A stretch of DNA of 9,065 bases, taken from the NCBI GenBank assembly GCA_017542695.1, contig JAFXWT010000193.1, forward strand, positions 1-9,065, given 5' to 3'. This document shows positions 1-6,007 of this stretch, piece after piece. The stretch comes from Clostridia bacterium (lineage in GTDB: Bacteria; Bacillota_A; Clostridia; Oscillospirales; CAG-272). How positions within the stretch are numbered: position 1 is the stretch's first letter; every line of letters starts with the position of its first letter. The translations under genes and the position numbers were made by a program. The notes beneath the pieces are model-generated. The model saw only the letters and a program-made list of their open reading frames with translations, was not told where the DNA came from and made no database searches.

Positions 1-185
1 CGTTCGTCACCGAAAGCGCGGAACTCGACGCGGCTGTCGTTGCGGCGGCAAAAGCGGCGGGCATGGACAACCTCAAAGGTCACAAGAGCGTCGGCGGTCT
101 GCGAGCGAGCATATATAACGCGATGCCCAAAGAGGGCGTCGCGGCGCTTGTCGATTTTCTTGACAAATTTGAAAAAAATGCGTGA
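1..185 (+). CDS. serC: Phosphoserine aminotransferase, C-terminal 60 codons (5' end outside window)
   Basis: The frame starting at base 3 encodes the last 60 residues of a SerC-type PLP aminotransferase and stops at TGA 183-185. SerC converts 3-phosphohydroxypyruvate and glutamate to O-phosphoserine and 2-oxoglutarate, the second step of serine synthesis in the cytoplasm. The recognisable block is [20 protein letters not shown] followed by a short helix, which closely matches the SerC C-terminus. Its His and Arg lie seven residues apart, as do the pair I recall as substrate-phosphate binding in the E. coli enzyme. The stop codon overlaps the serA ribosome binding site, and serA starts ten bases later, so the two are co-transcribed and probably translationally coupled. 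Most of the protein, including the PLP lysine, lies outside the window. Confidence 0.93.
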   Translation, partial: FVTESAELDAAVVAAAKAAGMDNLKGHKSVGGLRASIYNAMPKEGVAALVDFLDKFEKNA

Positions 186-195
186 GGTGATAATT

Positions 196-1095
196 ATGAA
201 AAAGATACTCATTACCGACGGAATGGATAAATCGGCGATAGCAGAGCTGAAAAAACGCGGATTTGACGTGACCGAACAATTTTACGAGCCGGATCGGCTT
301 GGCACGGCGCTTCGCGGCTACGACGCTGTCGTCGTCCGCTCGGCGACAAAAGTTCGCGCAAACCACATCGACGAGGCAAAGGGCTCGTCTCTGAAGCTAA
401 TTATCCGCGGCGGTGTCGGCGTCGACAATATCGACGTCAAATATGCCGAAGAAAACGGTATCACGGTCAAAAATACCCCCGCCGCGTCGAGCGCGTCCGT
501 TGCCGAAACGGCGCTCGCGCATATGTTCTCCTGCGCCCACTATATCTCGATCGCAGGACATACGATGAGAGAGGGAAAATGGGAAAAGAAAGCGTACGGC
601 AAGGGCTTTGAGGTCTGCGGAAAGACGCTCGGCCTTGTCGGATACGGCAGGATCGGCCGCACGCTCGCCAAAATGGCGAGCGGTCTCGGAATGACGGTGC
701 TCGCTTACGAGCTCCGCCCGTGCTCCGACGAGGGCGTGACGTTCGTTTCGCTCGACGAGCTGCTCGCAAAATCCGATTTCATCTCGCTCCACGTTCCCGC
801 GCTCGAAAAACCGCTGATCGACGCCGAAGCCATCGCAAAGATGAAAGACGGCGCTGTGCTGATAAACACCTCGCGCGGCAAAAACATTGACGAGACGGCG
901 CTTCTCGACGCGCTGAATTCTGGCAAACTCCGTGCCGCGGGGCTCGATGTTTACGCCGACGAGCCGACGGCAAACACCGAACTTATAAATCACCCCGCTG
1001 TTTCATGCACTCCGCACATCGGCGCGGCGACGGTCGAAGCGCAGAAGCGCATCGGCTTTGAAGTCGTCGACATCATCACGGAATTCTTCAAATAA
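196..1095 (+). CDS. serA: D-3-phosphoglycerate dehydrogenase, short form without ACT domain
   Basis: The 299-residue protein is a D-isomer-specific 2-hydroxyacid dehydrogenase. It should oxidise 3-phosphoglycerate to 3-phosphohydroxypyruvate with NAD, the first step of serine synthesis. An N-terminal substrate domain carries RGGVGVDNID at 71-80. The Rossmann domain has GYGRIG at 149-154 and an acidic residue ending its second strand (E172), fitting NAD. The catalytic triad of the family is visible: Arg227 in NTSRG, Glu256 in DVYADEP and His274 in TPHIG. The protein ends soon after the His, so the regulatory ACT domain of longer SerA proteins is absent and classical ACT-based serine feedback is not expected. 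The start at ATG 196 is chosen because GAGGTG (184-189) sits six bases upstream and the protein then begins at the usual MKKILIT strand. An in-frame upstream extension to base 40 overlaps serC and has no homology. Position after serC supports SerA over other hydroxyacid dehydrogenases. Confidence 0.93.
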   Translation: MKKILITDGMDKSAIAELKKRGFDVTEQFYEPDRLGTALRGYDAVVVRSATKVRANHIDEAKGSSLKLIIRGGVGVDNIDVKYAEENGITVKNTPAASSASVAETALAHMFSCAHYISIAGHTMREGKWEKKAYGKGFEVCGKTLGLVGYGRIGRTLAKMASGLGMTVLAYELRPCSDEGVTFVSLDELLAKSDFISLHVPALEKPLIDAEAIAKMKDGAVLINTSRGKNIDETALLDALNSGKLRAAGLDVYADEPTANTELINHPAVSCTPHIGAATVEAQKRIGFEVVDIITEFFK

Positions 1096-1115
1096 TACAT
1101 CAAAAGGAGAAAGAC

Positions 1116-2351
1116 ATGGCAACAGTTCGTCCGTTCAAAGCCGTCAGACCGTCGGCTGAATACGCCGAGATGACGGCGTCGCTTCCGTATGACGTAATGA
1201 ACTCCGCGGAAGCGCGCGAGTACGCAAAAGACAAGCCGTATTCGTTTATAAAGATCGACCGCGCGGAGATAAACTTTTCCGAGGACGTCGATCCGTATTC
1301 GCAGAACGCTTACGAAGAGGCGGCGCGCCGCCTGAATTCTCTGATCAAGCAGGGCGTTTACATAAAAGACGAAAAACCGAGCTATTACATATACAGACAG
1401 ATCATGAACGGAAGAGCGCAGACGGGTATCGTCGGCTGCGTTTCGGTCGACGATTATCTCGGCGGCGTAGTCAAACGCCATGAGCTGACGCTCGCAAAAA
1501 AAGAGGACGACCGCTGTAATCACGTCGATTTCTGCGACGCGAACACGGGCCCGATCTTCCTCACCTACCGACCTGATGAAGCGATCCGCTCCGTCACGCG
1601 CCGCGTGACCGAAAGCACCCCGCTTTACGACTTCGATTTTGACGGCGTGCGCCAGACGGTGTGGGCGGTATATATGGACGACGACATCGCGGCGATAACG
1701 AATGCTTTTGCGAAAAAAGATGCGCTCTATATAGCCGACGGGCACCACCGCTGCGCTTCCGCTGTGCGTATCGCGCGCAAGCGCCGCGTCCAGAATCCCG
1801 ATTACACAGGGGAAGAGGAGTTCAACTTCTTCCTTTCCGTCATTTTTCCGTCTGATGAGCTTGAGATCATGGATTACAACCGCGTTGTCAAAGACCTTTC
1901 GGGAATGTCGGAAGCGGAGTTTATCTTGGCTGTGACAAACAAATTCGATATTGAAAAGCTCCCGTCCCGCCCCGAAAAGATAAGCGAAAAGCACACGTTT
2001 GGCATGTATCTTTCGGGCGTGTGGTATAAGCTGACGGCAAAAGACGGCACGTATCCGGACGACGTGATATCGCGTCTCGACGTTTCTATCCTTCAGAACA
2101 ATCTGCTGTCTCCGATACTGAAGATCGGCGACCCGCGCACCGACCGCCGCATCGACTTCATCGGCGGCATCCGCGGTCTTTCCGAGCTCGAGCGCCGCGC
2201 CGACAGCGACATGAAAGTCGCTTTCGCGATGTGCCCGACATCGCTTGATGAACTTATGGCGATCGCCGACGAGGGAAAGATAATGCCACCGAAATCGACG
2301 TGGTTTGAGCCGAAGCTCCTTTCGGGAATATTTATCCATGAACTGAAATAA
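1116..2351 (+). CDS. DUF1015 family protein of the serine operon
   Basis: This 411-residue protein matches the DUF1015 (COG4198) family in length and motifs. An N-terminal RPFKAVRP block is followed by PYDV at 24-27, then SFIKIDRAEINF at 43-54. The hallmark ADGHHRCASA lies at 207-216, and SVIFPSDELEIMDYNRVV at 241-258. The paired His210-His211 next to an Asp suggests a catalytic or metal/phosphate-binding centre, but that is inference. There is no signal peptide or membrane segment, so it should be cytoplasmic. It starts 20 bases after serA behind AAAGGAGA (1103-1110), so it belongs to the serC-serA operon, a neighbourhood I know for this family in Firmicutes and Bacteroidetes. The biochemical role is not established from the sequence. 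The missing phosphoserine phosphatase step, or control of serine flux, are the two obvious hypotheses. Family assignment is sure; function is not. Confidence 0.9.
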   Translation: MATVRPFKAVRPSAEYAEMTASLPYDVMNSAEAREYAKDKPYSFIKIDRAEINFSEDVDPYSQNAYEEAARRLNSLIKQGVYIKDEKPSYYIYRQIMNGRAQTGIVGCVSVDDYLGGVVKRHELTLAKKEDDRCNHVDFCDANTGPIFLTYRPDEAIRSVTRRVTESTPLYDFDFDGVRQTVWAVYMDDDIAAITNAFAKKDALYIADGHHRCASAVRIARKRRVQNPDYTGEEEFNFFLSVIFPSDELEIMDYNRVVKDLSGMSEAEFILAVTNKFDIEKLPSRPEKISEKHTFGMYLSGVWYKLTAKDGTYPDDVISRLDVSILQNNLLSPILKIGDPRTDRRIDFIGGIRGLSELERRADSDMKVAFAMCPTSLDELMAIADEGKIMPPKSTWFEPKLLSGIFIHELK

Positions 2352-2358
2352 TGCCAAA

Positions 2359-2376
2359 CGGCGCCGATGCGCGCCG
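2359..2376 (+). other. GC-rich hairpin after the DUF1015 gene
   Basis: CGGCGC (2359-2364) and GCGCCG (2371-2376) form a perfect 6-bp stem with a 6-base loop, eight bases after the DUF1015 stop codon. Only two T residues follow, so it is not a convincing intrinsic terminator. It may protect the 3' end of the serine operon transcript or be a weak or Rho-assisted stop. It abuts the -35 element of the next promoter. Confidence 0.4.
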
Positions 2377-2377
2377 C

Positions 2378-2406
2378 TTGACAAATGATGTGAAAATATG
2401 TAAAAC
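2378..2406 (+). promoter_or_regulatory. Probable sigma-A-type promoter of the surface-protein gene
   Basis: A perfect TTGACA (2378-2383) is followed after exactly 17 bases by TAAAAC (2401-2406), a partial match to TATAAT. Transcription would begin near 2413, leaving a very short leader before the ribosome binding site AAGGGGG (2414-2420) and ATG 2428. The consensus -35 and ideal spacing are the strength of the call. The weak -10 and the short leader are the doubts. Confidence 0.5.
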
Positions 2407-2410
2407 ATCA
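2386..2410. repeat. Inverted repeat TGATGT-N13-ACATCA over the promoter spacer and -10
   Basis: The two 6-base arms (2386-2391 and 2405-2410) are perfect reverse complements. They cover part of the 17-base spacer and the end of the -10 element, where a repressor would block polymerase. No regulator gene is adjacent, and a 6-bp dyad in AT-rich DNA can arise by chance, so an operator role is only a possibility. Confidence 0.3.
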
Positions 2411-2427
2411 AAAAAGGGGGAATTGCC

Positions 2428-3612
2428 ATGAAAAAAATGATTTACGCTCTGATCCTTGCGGCGTTTCTCGTCGCGGCGCTCACCGTCATGGCGACGGCGG
2501 ACGAATCGGAAGGAATAACGGTAGATTTGATAGCCGTTGAAGTCACCGCGCCGATGGGCGGGAACGCGCCAAATCATTCGGCAAAAGTTAAGAGCAACGC
2601 GTATTACGTACTCGATGACTCAGAGCACAGCGGCTTTGAGGGCGGCGTTCTGTGGGAAGAAGAGTTCGGCGATGATCTTGCGCCCGGACTCACGCTCTTT
2701 GAGGAAGGGAAGAAATACTCCGTCTGCGTTCTTATCAAACTCAGAGAAGGTTATAATGTCGGAATCGCCGGGAGCGGCGCTCCCGACGTGAAAGCGACGA
2801 TCAACGGAAACGACGCGATCGTATGGTGGTATGACAACGTCGGCGACAACGACCTGCTCGTCGTCGAATACATCTTTACTGCGGCAAAAAAAGCCGATAA
2901 ACCGATCGCTGATGTCGTCGTGACCGTGACACCCCCGTCGGCGAACGAAAAGCCGGTATATGAAGCGGGAACGGAAAGCGAAAACTATACCGTATACGAC
3001 GTCGTATGGCACGACGTCACAAAAAGTGAGCGCCTCGACGAAAACGACACGTTTATCGGCGGGCACGAATACACCGTTTACGTGGCTCTGATCGCGGAAG
3101 ACGGATACGTATTTGCCGTTGATGAAAACGGAATGCCTGTTTTCATTCCGATGCTGAACGGCGTTCTTGCGAGCGCGCGGCGCTACGGAATTGAGACAAA
3201 CGGCAAAAAGATCGTAGTGATTTATGATTTCCCCGCGATATCCGAAGCGTCAATGACCGAAGCGACGACTGCGGAGCCGACGACCATTGACGAAACGACG
3301 GAGGCGACAGTCGAACCGACGACAGAGCCGACGACCGAGATCACACAGCCCACAACGTATGATGTTACGACTGAAGCCGTGATATCCACACCTGAGGCGA
3401 CGACGGCAAGCACGTCGGAAACGACCGAATTTATCATAACGCCGCCTGCCACCGCGTCGACGTCGACCTCCGCGGCGGAGCCGACGGGCAGCATAATCGT
3501 CGACTTGAGCTCGAAAGACGGATGCGGATCGACTCTCGGCGCGGGCGTGTCGCTTGCCGCGGTACTTGCACTTCTTATCACCGCGGCTGCAGTCAGAAAA
3601 AAGAAAGACTGA
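2428..3612 (+). CDS. Exported cell-surface protein with two beta-rich repeats, Thr/Glu stalk and C-terminal anchor
   Basis: I do not recognise a named family for this 394-residue protein, but its architecture is clear. Residues 1-24 form a signal peptide: Lys2-Lys3, a hydrophobic core at 5-21, and probable cleavage near Ala22-Ala24. Two homologous segments follow, about 30-151 and 160-269. Each has a V-x-V-T-x-P start, a W-containing strand, a GKKYSV or GHEYTV strand, a GY motif and a closing hydrophobic strand, so they look like tandem Ig-like or beta-sandwich modules. Residues 271-352 are a Thr/Glu/Pro/Ser-rich stalk. The tail has GCGS at 365-368, a hydrophobic span at about 371-389 and the basic end RKKKD. 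No LPxTG motif is present. It probably sits on the outer face of the membrane or wall, perhaps binding a ligand. No enzymatic motif is seen. ATG 2428 follows AAGGGGG. It has its own probable promoter and no terminator before the next one. Confidence 0.85.
   Translation: MKKMIYALILAAFLVAALTVMATADESEGITVDLIAVEVTAPMGGNAPNHSAKVKSNAYYVLDDSEHSGFEGGVLWEEEFGDDLAPGLTLFEEGKKYSVCVLIKLREGYNVGIAGSGAPDVKATINGNDAIVWWYDNVGDNDLLVVEYIFTAAKKADKPIADVVVTVTPPSANEKPVYEAGTESENYTVYDVVWHDVTKSERLDENDTFIGGHEYTVYVALIAEDGYVFAVDENGMPVFIPMLNGVLASARRYGIETNGKKIVVIYDFPAISEASMTEATTAEPTTIDETTEATVEPTTEPTTEITQPTTYDVTTEAVISTPEATTASTSETTEFIITPPATASTSTSAAEPTGSIIVDLSSKDGCGSTLGAGVSLAAVLALLITAAAVRKKKD
3238..3483 (+). repeat. Thr/Glu/Pro low-complexity stalk-coding region
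   Basis: This segment encodes residues 271-352 of the surface protein. It is built from degenerate units of the type (E/A)-P-T-T-E and T-T-E-A. At DNA level the 12-mer GAGCCGACGACC occurs at 3274-3285 and 3325-3336, with close variants between and after. Such stalks hold a domain away from the envelope and are often O-glycosylated. The repetition makes length change by slippage plausible. Confidence 0.75.
3514..3609 (+). other. Putative Cys-containing C-terminal sorting or anchoring signal
   Basis: Residues 363-394 of the surface protein form a tripartite tail: the short polar motif KDGCGSTLGAG, about 17 hydrophobic residues, and the basic terminus RKKKD. This is the layout of cell-surface sorting signals, but with a Cys-Gly-Ser motif instead of LPxTG. 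I recall similar G-C-x-S/T tails on many unrelated exported proteins of uncultured Clostridia, and Cys-containing CTERM signals exist in other phyla. Whether it is cleaved, lipid-modified or only a membrane anchor cannot be told here. Confidence 0.55.
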
Positions 3613-3633
3613 CGCGCATATTCACTCTTTGGC

Positions 3634-3662
3634 TTGACATTTGATAAATTATATATTATCAT
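3634..3662 (+). promoter_or_regulatory. Sigma-A-type promoter of the aminotransferase-amidohydrolase-GH95 operon
   Basis: A perfect TTGACA (3634-3639), a 17-base AT-rich spacer and TATCAT (3657-3662, five of six consensus bases) make this the clearest promoter in the window. Transcription should start near 3669, giving a leader of about 55 bases that carries a small hairpin (3696-3708, GCAC/GTGC) and the ribosome binding site AAAGGAG (3712-3718). Confidence 0.72.
3642..3661. repeat. Operator-like palindrome TGATAA-N8-TTATCA over the -10 region
   Basis: Two perfect 6-base arms (3642-3647 and 3656-3661) flank an 8-base AT-only centre. The 20-bp dyad lies within the promoter spacer and covers most of the -10 box, a typical repressor position. 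Its left arm begins three bases after the -35 element, exactly as the TGATGT arm does in the promoter at 2378. AT richness raises the chance of coincidence. Confidence 0.42.
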
Positions 3663-3723
3663 AATGTGACATCACCGTACAAAACAAAAAAACAAGCACG
3701 AAAAGTGCGCGAAAGGAGTTATC

Positions 3724-5049
3724 ATGGAAAAATTGGCATTACTCGGCGGCGAGCAGATGATCAAAGAAGCGCCGCCCGCGGAACTTTTCAAGTGGCCCAT
3801 CATCACCGAGGAGGACGAAGCGGCGGCGCTCGACGTCGTTCGCAACAACAAGTTTTCGGGGCGTGACATAACGGAGAAATTTCAGGATGAATTTGCCGAA
3901 TGGATCGGCAGTAAATACGCGATAGCGTATTGCAACGGTACAATGGCACTCACCAGTGCGATGTTCGCCATCGGTCTCGGCGTCGGAGACGAGATAATCT
4001 GTCCGACAAAAACGTATTGGGGCAGCGTGTCGCAGGCGATAAACTTCGGCGCGTCGGCGGTGTTCTGCAACATCAACGATATGCTTTCGATGGACCCCGA
4101 CGACCTCGAACGCTGCATTACCCCTCGTACAAAGGCGATCATGGTCGTTCACTATTTCGCGTATCCGTGCGATATGGACAGAATTATGGCGATTGCGCGT
4201 AAACACAACCTCTATGTCATCGAGGACGTTTCGCACGCGCAGGGCGGTCTTTATAAAGGCAAAAAACTCGGCACGTTCGGCGACGTCGGCGCAATGTCAA
4301 TGATGAGCGGCAAGTCGTTTGCCGCGGGCGAGCTCGGAATGCTCGTCACCGACAACCGCAAGTTCTACGAGCGCGCGATGGCTTTCGGCCACTACGAGAG
4401 AAACAACGACAAATACATAAAAGAGTGCGACGATCTGAAGCCATATTTCCACATCGCGCTCGGCGGCGCGAAGGGAAGAGCAAACCAGCTATGTTCGGCG
4501 ATCGCCCGCGTTCAGCTCAAATATTACGATCAGCGCTGCGCCGAGATACGCAAAGCGATGAACTACTTCTGGGATCTTCTCGAGGGCGTGAAAGGCATCC
4601 GTGCGATCAGAGTCGACGAAAGCACCGGCTCGAACATGGCGGGCTGGTACTGTCCGCACGCCGCGTATTATCCCGATGAGCTCGGCGGTCTCTCCGTCAA
4701 CAGATATGCCGAGGCGGTGCGCGCCGAGATCGGAAGCAATCAGTGCTGGGAGGGCGGCAACTTCTGCCTCCATACTCATAACTTCTTCAAGACGTTCGAC
4801 CTTATGCATATCGGAAAACCGTCGCGCATAGCGTTCAGTGACCGCGACGTTCGCCTCGACGACGACGCGTGCAAGCCGTCGGAGACGAAATACTGCTTCT
4901 CTGTGCCGTGGTTCAAGCACTACGAACCGAAGTGGATCGAGCTATACGCCGCCGCTTTCAAAAAAGTTTCGGAAAATTACGAACAGCTCCTCACGGGTGA
5001 CGTAAAGACCGTTCCGGGCGGCAGATGGTACGGCACCGAGAACAAATAA
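3724..5049 (+). CDS. DegT/DnrJ/EryC1/StrS-family PLP-dependent aminotransferase
   Basis: This 441-residue protein belongs to the sugar and cyclitol aminotransferases (fold type I PLP enzymes), which move an amino group from glutamate or glutamine to a keto-sugar or keto-cyclitol. The start LALLGGEQMI resembles the StsC/scyllo-inosose and AHBA-synthase branch. NGTMAL at 71-76 is the phosphate-binding loop, EDVSHAQG at 167-174 carries the Asp (168) that pairs with the PLP ring nitrogen, and Lys197 in SMMSGKSFAAGELG is the Schiff-base lysine, with GELG five residues on as in the canonical GEGG. All key residues are present, so it should be active. It is longer than the usual 370-400 residues, with extra sequence around 225-250 and 300-390. 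ATG 3724 follows AAAGGAG. It is the first gene of the operon, ending ten bases before the amidohydrolase. The substrate is unknown; a decarboxylase- or dehydratase-type relative is less likely but not excluded. Confidence 0.88.
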   Translation: MEKLALLGGEQMIKEAPPAELFKWPIITEEDEAAALDVVRNNKFSGRDITEKFQDEFAEWIGSKYAIAYCNGTMALTSAMFAIGLGVGDEIICPTKTYWGSVSQAINFGASAVFCNINDMLSMDPDDLERCITPRTKAIMVVHYFAYPCDMDRIMAIARKHNLYVIEDVSHAQGGLYKGKKLGTFGDVGAMSMMSGKSFAAGELGMLVTDNRKFYERAMAFGHYERNNDKYIKECDDLKPYFHIALGGAKGRANQLCSAIARVQLKYYDQRCAEIRKAMNYFWDLLEGVKGIRAIRVDESTGSNMAGWYCPHAAYYPDELGGLSVNRYAEAVRAEIGSNQCWEGGNFCLHTHNFFKTFDLMHIGKPSRIAFSDRDVRLDDDACKPSETKYCFSVPWFKHYEPKWIELYAAAFKKVSENYEQLLTGDVKTVPGGRWYGTENK

Positions 5050-5052
5050 GGA
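5048..5052 (+). promoter_or_regulatory. Ribosome binding site AAGGA that decides the amidohydrolase start
   Basis: AAGGA overlaps the aminotransferase stop codon (TAA 5047-5049). It lies seven bases before ATG 5060 but only one base before the in-frame TTG at 5054, so the ATG is the usable start. The overlap with the stop suggests translational coupling. Confidence 0.7.
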
Positions 5053-5059
5053 TTTGAAA

Positions 5060-5953
5060 ATGATAAAGATAGACGCTCATAACCACCCTGATTTTCACGG
5101 TTGGAACTTTGAAAGACAGATAAAGAATATGGACGAAGCGGGAATATCGCAGACTTGGCTTCTCTCATGGGAAACTCCGGAGAGTGAATACGCGCCCGAA
5201 ACCGAATTCTGTATGTCCACCCCCGTCACGGGAACAGGCCCAAACCCGTTTTCGCTCTGCTGGGAGTATAAACAGAAAGCGCCGAGCCGCTTTATCCTCG
5301 GATACGGCCCCGATCCGCGAAAACCCGACTGCATCCAGAAAATGCGCGCGGCGATCAAGAATTACAAAGTGCAGGTCTGCGGCGAGATCAAGCTCCGCAT
5401 GATGTACGATAATCCCGACGCCATCGACCTTTTCCGCTTTTGCGGCGAGAACGGATTGCCCGTAACTCTCCATTTCGACAACGCGGGCGCACAGCAAACG
5501 GGACGCGAATTTCCGCGCCGCTCGTGGTGGTACGGCGGCGACATCGACACGCTCGAGCGCGTGCTGAAGCTTTGCCCCGAGACGAATTTCCTCGGTCACG
5601 CGCCCGGCTTCTGGTGTCATATCTCAAACGACGACCTCGGGTATTCGACAGCGTATCCCGACGCGCCCGTTATACCGGGCGGCAGGATCGAAAAGATGCT
5701 CGAAAAATACCCTAACCTCTACTGCGACTGCTCGGCGGGCTCGTGCGTTCGTGCTTTCCGCCGCGACCCCGAATACACAAAAAAGCTCATCGAAACGTAC
5801 CCGACTCGCTTCCTTTTCGCACGCGATTATTTCGACAACAGACTGTCGGAATTCGTCGACGGACTCGGACTGTCGGATGAGATACTTGAAAAATTTTACC
5901 ACGAAAACGCGGAGCGCCTTGTCGCGCCCGCGGTCGAGATCGAAGGACTATAA
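5060..5953 (+). CDS. Amidohydrolase_2-family TIM-barrel metal-dependent hydrolase
   Basis: The 297-residue protein has the layout of the Amidohydrolase_2 (PF04909, COG2159-like) family, a metal-dependent TIM barrel that includes hydrolases, lactonases and non-oxidative decarboxylases. Metal-site candidates appear in the expected order: His7 and His9 in DAHNH at strand 1, Glu109 in GEIKLR, His138 in TLHFD, His180 in LGHAPGF and Asp256 in FARDYF at strand 8. Two aromatic-rich loops, about 153-160 (RRSWWYGG) and 183-206, probably shape the substrate pocket. There is no signal peptide, so it is cytoplasmic. It sits ten bases after the aminotransferase and 54 before the GH95 gene, so the three should share a transcript. 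The substrate cannot be read from the sequence; a lactone, an amide or a decarboxylation substrate derived from the glycoside released next door would all fit. Family is sure, reaction is not. Confidence 0.82.
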   Translation: MIKIDAHNHPDFHGWNFERQIKNMDEAGISQTWLLSWETPESEYAPETEFCMSTPVTGTGPNPFSLCWEYKQKAPSRFILGYGPDPRKPDCIQKMRAAIKNYKVQVCGEIKLRMMYDNPDAIDLFRFCGENGLPVTLHFDNAGAQQTGREFPRRSWWYGGDIDTLERVLKLCPETNFLGHAPGFWCHISNDDLGYSTAYPDAPVIPGGRIEKMLEKYPNLYCDCSAGSCVRAFRRDPEYTKKLIETYPTRFLFARDYFDNRLSEFVDGLGLSDEILEKFYHENAERLVAPAVEIEGL

Positions 5954-5957
5954 AACT

Positions 5958-5985
5958 CAAAGCGGACGCCGCGGCGTTCGCTTTG
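5958..5985 (+). other. Strong 12-bp hairpin between the amidohydrolase and GH95 genes
   Basis: CAAAGCGGACGC (5958-5969) pairs with GCGTTCGCTTTG (5974-5985) around the loop CGCG, with one G-U pair. It begins four bases after the amidohydrolase stop and ends 22 bases before the GH95 ATG. No T-run follows (the next bases are CTCAATTAAAAAAGG), so it is not a standard terminator. RNA processing, 3'-end protection of the upstream message or tuning of GH95 expression are the likely roles. Confidence 0.6.
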
Positions 5986-6007
5986 CTCAATTAAAAAAGG
6001 ATAATTT

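Noticed and set aside
40..195. In-frame N-terminal extension of serA by 52 codons
   Set aside because: It overlaps the end of serC, is Arg-rich with no resemblance to SerA, and the start at 196 has its own ribosome binding site and the normal N-terminus.
2359..2376. Hairpin considered as the terminator of the serine operon
   Set aside because: No T-run follows the stem; kept only as a hairpin of unknown role.
990..2429. A 479-codon open frame on the minus strand opposite the DUF1015 gene
   Set aside because: It is the mirror of a GC-rich, highly conserved gene; its translation is rich in Arg, His and Val with no domain, and it runs through the serA end and the intergenic promoter.
3222..3662. 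Minus-strand open frame rich in Val, Ser and Gly opposite the Thr/Glu stalk
   Set aside because: The repetitive V-V-S-S-V composition is just the reverse complement of the Thr/Glu repeats, and the frame would include the promoter at 3634.
3696..3708. Small hairpin GCAC-GAAAA-GTGC before the aminotransferase ribosome binding site, considered as a riboswitch part
   Set aside because: A 4-bp stem in a leader of about 55 bases is too little for a riboswitch, and no known aptamer motif is visible.
5054..5059. TTG start two codons upstream of the amidohydrolase ATG
   Set aside because: Only one base separates it from AAGGA, too close for initiation; ATG 5060 has ideal spacing.
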